Assembly (NCBI GenBank): GCA_005883585.1 | Contig: VBFD01000019.1 | Location: forward strand, 1 to 29,903 | From: UBA10449 sp005883585 | GTDB lineage: Bacteria; Chloroflexota; Dormibacteria; Dormibacterales; Dormibacteraceae | Length of the DNA: 29,903 nt | Reading direction: 5' to 3' | Translations under genes and position numbers: made by a program | The notes under the pieces: model-generated | The model's database searches: none | The model's input: only the letters and a program-made list of their open reading frames with translations | Told to the model about the DNA's origin: nothing | In this document: positions 26,530 to 29,903 of the stretch, in pieces | Position numbering within the stretch: position 1 is the first letter of the stretch | How the letters are laid out: every line of letters begins with the position of its first letter

Positions 26530-27858
26530 CTAAACCCGGGCGGCACTCCCGGAGGCCGCGCTGCGTCGGGACAGGGCGTCGATCGACACGGCGGCGAGCA
26601 GGACCAGCCCCGTCACGATGAAGATTCTCTGCACGTCGTAGTTCTGCAGGTACATGCCGTTGTCGATGGCGCCGATGAGCAGGCCGCCAAGGACGCCGTG
26701 GATGACCTTGCCGCGACCACCGAACAGGCTCGTGCCGCCGATGACCGCGGCAGCAACGGCAAACAAGACGAACTGGCCGCCCTGGACGTTGTTGGACATG
26801 CCTCCGATGTACGAGGCATAGAGGATGAGGCCGATACCGGCAGTCATCGAGCAGAGCGCGAAAGCGATGGTCCGAACCACGGGCAGGTTGATGCCGGCCC
26901 GGCGTGCGGCTTCAGGGTTGCCGCCGATCGCGTACATGGAGCGCCCAAACTTCGTCCGCTCGAGCAGGACGGTCCAGGCGCCCAAGACGCCGAGGACGAT
27001 CGGGACCACCCACGGCACCCCGGCCAGGACTCCGAAGTTGGCCCGGTTGATGTTTGAGATGGCCACGACAACGATTCCCGCGATTGCGATCACCACGATC
27101 TTGAGCACGGTGAGGCTCGGCGGCGGGGCCACGAGCCCGCTCCTTCGGCGGCGCTGATCCGCAGACCACAGGATGGCCGCGAGTCCCAGGACGATCACAG
27201 CCATGGCGATCCAGCTCACAGTTGGATCGATGGTGCCCGACATCAGATTGAACAGCACCTGCGTGTCCGGACTGTTTCCGCCCGAGATGAGCGGATAGCC
27301 GGAAAAGGGTCCGAGCAGGAGCAGGATCAGCATCACGCCGTTGAAGATCAGGAAGCCCGCGAGCGTGACGATGAAGGAAGGTATGCCCAGCCGGCTGATG
27401 ATCGTGCCCTGGACGGTGCCGACAGCGGCGCAGAAGGCCAGCCCGGCCAGGATGGCGGCCCACCATGGCCAGGCGGTCGTCACGGGTTGCACCAGCTGGA
27501 CGGTGATGACCGCGCCGCACGCCCCGACATAGCCGATCGAGAGGTCGATCTCGCCCAGCACCAGGGCGAAGGTCTCCGCCATGGCCAGGACTATGAACAC
27601 AGCGCTTTGCTGGAAGAGGTTGACCAGGTTGCCCGCCGACAAGAACACATGGTGGGGACTGATGACCTCGAAAACCACCAGGACTGCGACCAGGCCGATG
27701 ACGACCGGCAGCACGCCACTTTGACCGTTCCGAACGCGAGCTACATATGCCCGCGCGTATTCACCGAAGCTCTGGGCGACGAGCTCTGGCGGAAGTTCGG
27801 CCTCTGCCGCCTCCGTCGCGGCGGTAAGGTCGGGCGCTTGCTCGGGCGCGGTCGCCAT
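26530..27858 (-). CDS. Sugar ABC transporter permease, CUT2 (XylH/RbsC) type
   Basis: A 442-aa membrane protein of the BPD_transp_2 family with about ten membrane segments. Family markers are LVNLFQQSAVFIVLAMAETFALVLGEIDLSIG, GTIISRLGIPSFIVTLAGFLIFNG and the C-terminal ATPase contact YAIGGNPEAARRAGI followed by GGTSLFGGRGKVIHGVLGGLLIGAIDNGM. The extended N-terminus (about 45 residues, Glu/Ala-rich) and a long middle region with a cytoplasmic Arg-rich loop (ADQRRRRSG) match the longer xylose-type XylH proteins. It forms the channel for a pentose or hexose. ATG 27858 directly follows the ATPase stop (TAG ATG), so it is coupled. Last gene of the three-gene importer. Confidence 0.92.
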   Translation of the reverse strand: MATAPEQAPDLTAATEAAEAELPPELVAQSFGEYARAYVARVRNGQSGVLPVVIGLVAVLVVFEVISPHHVFLSAGNLVNLFQQSAVFIVLAMAETFALVLGEIDLSIGYVGACGAVITVQLVQPVTTAWPWWAAILAGLAFCAAVGTVQGTIISRLGIPSFIVTLAGFLIFNGVMLILLLLGPFSGYPLISGGNSPDTQVLFNLMSGTIDPTVSWIAMAVIVLGLAAILWSADQRRRRSGLVAPPPSLTVLKIVVIAIAGIVVVAISNINRANFGVLAGVPWVVPIVLGVLGAWTVLLERTKFGRSMYAIGGNPEAARRAGINLPVVRTIAFALCSMTAGIGLILYASYIGGMSNNVQGGQFVLFAVAAAVIGGTSLFGGRGKVIHGVLGGLLIGAIDNGMYLQNYDVQRIFIVTGLVLLAAVSIDALSRRSAASGSAARV

Positions 27859-28647
27859 CTATTTCGCCTTGCTGCCGTTCCGGCTCATGCCGCCGGTGGT
27901 CATGTATTCGACGACGCTCTGGCGGTCGAACTTGGACGCCTTGTCCTGGATCACCATCCGGCCGAGATACAGCACGGCAATACGATCGGCGACCTCGAAC
28001 ACATCGGTGAGGTTGTGGGAGATCATCATCACCGCCAGGCCGCGGTCGCGAAGGCGCTTCATGAGGTCCAGCACCTGCCTGGTCTGAACCACTCCAAGGG
28101 CCGCGGTGGGCTCGTCCATGATCACGAGCTTGGAGTTCCACATCACAGCCTTCGCGACCGCAACGGATTGGCGCTGGCCGCCCGAGAGAGAAGCCACCGG
28201 CTGGCGGATCGACCGCACGGTCGTCACCTTCAGGCCTGTAAGCGTTTTGGCTGCCTGCCGTTCCATCTCGTCTTCGTCGAGCAGCCGGCGACGCAGCAGC
28301 TCGCGGCCGAGAAACATGTTCTGGACGATGTCGAGGTTGTCGCAGAGAGCCAGGTCCTGGTACACGGTCTCGACGCCGAGGTGCGCCGCATCGCGTGTGT
28401 TGCGGATGTGGACGGGCTGGCCCTCCCAGAAGATCTGACCGTGGTCCACCTGATAGACGCCGGAGATGCATTTGGTGAGGACCGACTTGCCGGCGCCGTT
28501 GTCTCCAGCAAGGGCGGTCACCTGGCCCGCCGGAAGGTCGAGATCGACTGCGTACAGGGCTTGCACGGGGCCGAAGTGCTTCTCGAGGCCTCGCACCTTG
28601 AGCAGGGGCTCGGTCGCGGAGGGCGAGTCTTCGGTCACCTGCGCCAC
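27859..28647 (-). CDS. Sugar ABC transporter ATPase, single-domain CUT2 type
   Basis: A 262-aa ATPase with Walker A GDNGAGKS, the Q-loop in VYQDLALCDNL, signature LSGGQRQSVAVAKAV, Walker B LVIMDEPTAALGV and the switch His in MISHNLTDVF. It is a single nucleotide-binding domain, unlike the duplicated RbsA/XylG, as is common for the xylose-type importers of Actinobacteria-like bacteria. It would work as a homodimer with the permease encoded directly downstream. GTG 28647 comes only four bases after the binding-protein stop and has no Shine-Dalgarno, suggesting coupled translation. Confidence 0.92.
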   Translation of the reverse strand: MAQVTEDSPSATEPLLKVRGLEKHFGPVQALYAVDLDLPAGQVTALAGDNGAGKSVLTKCISGVYQVDHGQIFWEGQPVHIRNTRDAAHLGVETVYQDLALCDNLDIVQNMFLGRELLRRRLLDEDEMERQAAKTLTGLKVTTVRSIRQPVASLSGGQRQSVAVAKAVMWNSKLVIMDEPTAALGVVQTRQVLDLMKRLRDRGLAVMMISHNLTDVFEVADRIAVLYLGRMVIQDKASKFDRQSVVEYMTTGGMSRNGSKAK

Positions 28648-28651
28648 TTGA

Positions 28652-29782
28652 TCAATTGTGCGCTGCCCGAGACGATGCCGCCGCGCACGGTACGCCGGGT
28701 TGAGTGCTGCCCGCCTTGCCCGCTGGAGGCGACGTGGTGCTGTTGACGAGCGCGGCCGGAGGAGTCAGGCCGGCGCGCAGGATGGTCGCCAATGCGACCG
28801 CGTCCTGAGCCTCGAGATAGATGGCCTTGTACACGGTGCCGCACTGGTAACCGGAGAGGACGTTTTCAATGCCCCCAAGGCTGGCGTCCTGGCCGACGGT
28901 CGGGACCTTGTTGGCAGGAACGTGGTTCTGCTTGAGAACCGTGACGACCGAGTTCGCGAGCCCGTCGTTCGCCTCGATGGTGGCGTTGATCTCGGGGTGC
29001 GCGGTGTACTGCTGCTGGAAGATCTGCTGTCCCTTGGCGTTGTCCCAGCCGGGTGCGACCTGGTCACCGACCAGGGTGGCGCCGTTGGCGGTCTTGCCCA
29101 CCGTCTCTTGCGGTACGGCATCGCCCCAGACGACGGAGTTGTAGCCCTTGGCGAAGTCGATCGCGTTCGGGTCGGTGTCCTCGCCGCCGTTGAGCGTGAA
29201 GACCTTCGGGCTGGAGACGTTCCATGCGGTGATGCAGTCCTTGAAGCCCTGTCCGATGAGCTTGCCCACCTGAACGTTGTCGAAGCTCACGTAGTAGGTG
29301 TTGGTGCCTGTGAAGATGGCCCGGTCGTAGGCGATGACCTTGACGCCCTTGGCCGCAGCCGCGGCCTGAATCGTCGTGGCGGTCGGAATGTCGAGCTGGC
29401 CGACCACCAGGACCTTCGCGCCCTGAGTGATGTCCGCCTGGGCCTGGGCAATTTGCGTGGCGTCGTTGCCCTGCGCGTTGTCGATCTTGAACTCAGTCGC
29501 GCTGTATCCCGCCAGCTGGAAGGCCTTCGTCAAGTAGGGAAGGTCTGAGTTGACCCACCGTGTGGACGAGGTGGTGTCGGGCAGAAGGACACCGACCAGG
29601 CCGCTTCCGGCCGCGTGCAAGTCCTTCAGCGTGGCCATGGCCGAGAAGCTGACGTCGAACGAAGAAACGCTGAGCGACGACGGAATGGTGGCCGGTGACG
29701 CCGTCGAGGTGCCTCCGCCTCCACATGCCATCACGACGAGCCCGGCGAGCATGAGCACCGGGACGAGTTTGGCGAACCTCAA
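28652..29782 (-). CDS. Sugar ABC transporter substrate-binding lipoprotein, CUT2 (XylF-like)
   Basis: A signal peptide ends in LVVMACGGGG with Cys20 as the lipidation site. The mature part is a type I periplasmic-binding fold: VGVLLPDTTSSTRWVNSDLPYLTKAF, VLVVGQLDIPTA, VKVIAYDRAI and YYVSFDNVQVGKLIGQGF, as in xylose-binding proteins, continuing to ANDGLANSVVTVLKQNHV and GYQCGTVYKAIYLEAQDAVALATILRAG. TTG 29782 is supported by AGGAGAG seven bases upstream. The C-terminus is odd: after LVNSTT the protein ends quickly in an Ala/Ser/Pro-rich tail, where relatives carry about 30-40 more ordered residues, while another frame reads TVRGGIVSGSAQLI, reminiscent of the usual ending. It heads the importer operon; ligand probably xylose or another monosaccharide. 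Confidence 0.88.
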   Translation of the reverse strand: MRFAKLVPVLMLAGLVVMACGGGGTSTASPATIPSSLSVSSFDVSFSAMATLKDLHAAGSGLVGVLLPDTTSSTRWVNSDLPYLTKAFQLAGYSATEFKIDNAQGNDATQIAQAQADITQGAKVLVVGQLDIPTATTIQAAAAAKGVKVIAYDRAIFTGTNTYYVSFDNVQVGKLIGQGFKDCITAWNVSSPKVFTLNGGEDTDPNAIDFAKGYNSVVWGDAVPQETVGKTANGATLVGDQVAPGWDNAKGQQIFQQQYTAHPEINATIEANDGLANSVVTVLKQNHVPANKVPTVGQDASLGGIENVLSGYQCGTVYKAIYLEAQDAVALATILRAGLTPPAALVNSTTSPPAGKAGSTQPGVPCAAASSRAAHN

Positions 29783-29865
29783 TGTGGCTCTCTCCTATCA
29801 AAAGCGATTCCTGTTGCCTTCTTCCCGGCCGAGTCCGGGGCGAGAGTGCGCCGGCAAGCAGGTTT

Positions 29866-29903
29866 CTACTCAGCAGCCTTGGCGGGACGCCGCCGGCGCA
29901 GAG
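29866..29903 (-). CDS. Possible C-terminal end of an upstream gene
   Basis: One minus-strand frame entering from the window edge reads LRRRRPAKAAE and stops at TAG 29868-29866. A basic Ala/Lys tail is a common protein ending in this genome, but eleven codons are too few to identify anything. The 83-bp gap to the lipoprotein gene holds its AGGAGAG site and no clear promoter. Confidence 0.2.
   Translation of the reverse strand, partial: LRRRRPAKAAE

Noticed and set aside
27487..28746. 419-codon plus-strand frame across the CUT2 importer
   Set aside because: Antisense of two clear genes; rich in His/Asp/Arg with no domain.

Overview
The window is about 30 kb of high-GC bacterial chromosome with tightly packed genes, many GTG/TTG starts, and several genes with a -10 box exactly six bases before the start codon and no Shine-Dalgarno sequence (probable leaderless mRNAs). 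Gene content (a mycobacterial-type GH15 trehalase, a TreS-maltokinase fusion with GlgE and GlgB, an AglEFGK-type importer, CUT2 sugar importer genes, short-LID adenylate kinase) suits a soil heterotroph of the Actinobacteria/Chloroflexota/Dormibacterota type. The phylum is inference and cannot be settled from the sequence alone. I see no tRNA, rRNA, CRISPR array, transposase or phage gene, and no gene-free stretch above 300 bases.

Layout. (1) 1-1956: the 3' part of a GH2 glycosidase, a small hypothetical gene on the minus strand, and a divergent ArsR-type regulator; the intergenic region between the last two carries three copies of a 16-bp dyad (ATAG-N8-CTAT) at spacings of 20 and 42 bp. (2) 1928-4356: a GH1 beta-glucosidase divergent from a LacI-family regulator, separated by a perfect 27-bp palindrome made of two LacI-type operators. 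(3) 4492-12217, plus strand: alpha-glucoside ABC importer (binding lipoprotein, two permeases, ATPase), a ParB/Srx-fold protein, a short-LID adenylate kinase, and a GH15 trehalase/glucoamylase whose 3' end has lost about 50 codons and changed frame. (4) 12246-19518, minus strand: glgE, treS-mak fusion and glgB, each overlapping the next by 4 bp, the complete GlgE route from trehalose to branched alpha-glucan. (5) 19584-22662: an aldehyde dehydrogenase, a DUF559-type nuclease-like gene flanked by ~62-bp imperfect direct repeats, and a CYTH-domain protein. (6) 22677-26429, minus strand: CoA-binding protein, D-2-hydroxyacid dehydrogenase and Lon protease. (7) 26530-29782, minus strand: a CUT2 sugar importer (binding lipoprotein, single-domain ATPase, permease).

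How it fits together: regions 2-4 look like one carbohydrate neighbourhood. Alpha-glucosides such as trehalose would enter through AglEFGK; the GH15 enzyme (if intact) would split trehalose to glucose, while TreS, maltokinase, GlgE and GlgB would store it as alpha-glucan. The GH1 and GH2 enzymes feed other glycosides in, and the LacI and ArsR regulators sit at the divergent promoters. The downstream CUT2 importer is a separate pentose/hexose uptake unit.

Main points for a second look: the triple helically phased operator of the ArsR gene, the double LacI operator, the ParB/Srx-fold plus adenylate kinase pair inside a sugar operon, the deletion removing the predicted catalytic base of GH15, a palindromic repeat read into the GlgE N-terminus, the repeat-flanked DUF559 gene, and the recurrent -10/N6/start arrangement.
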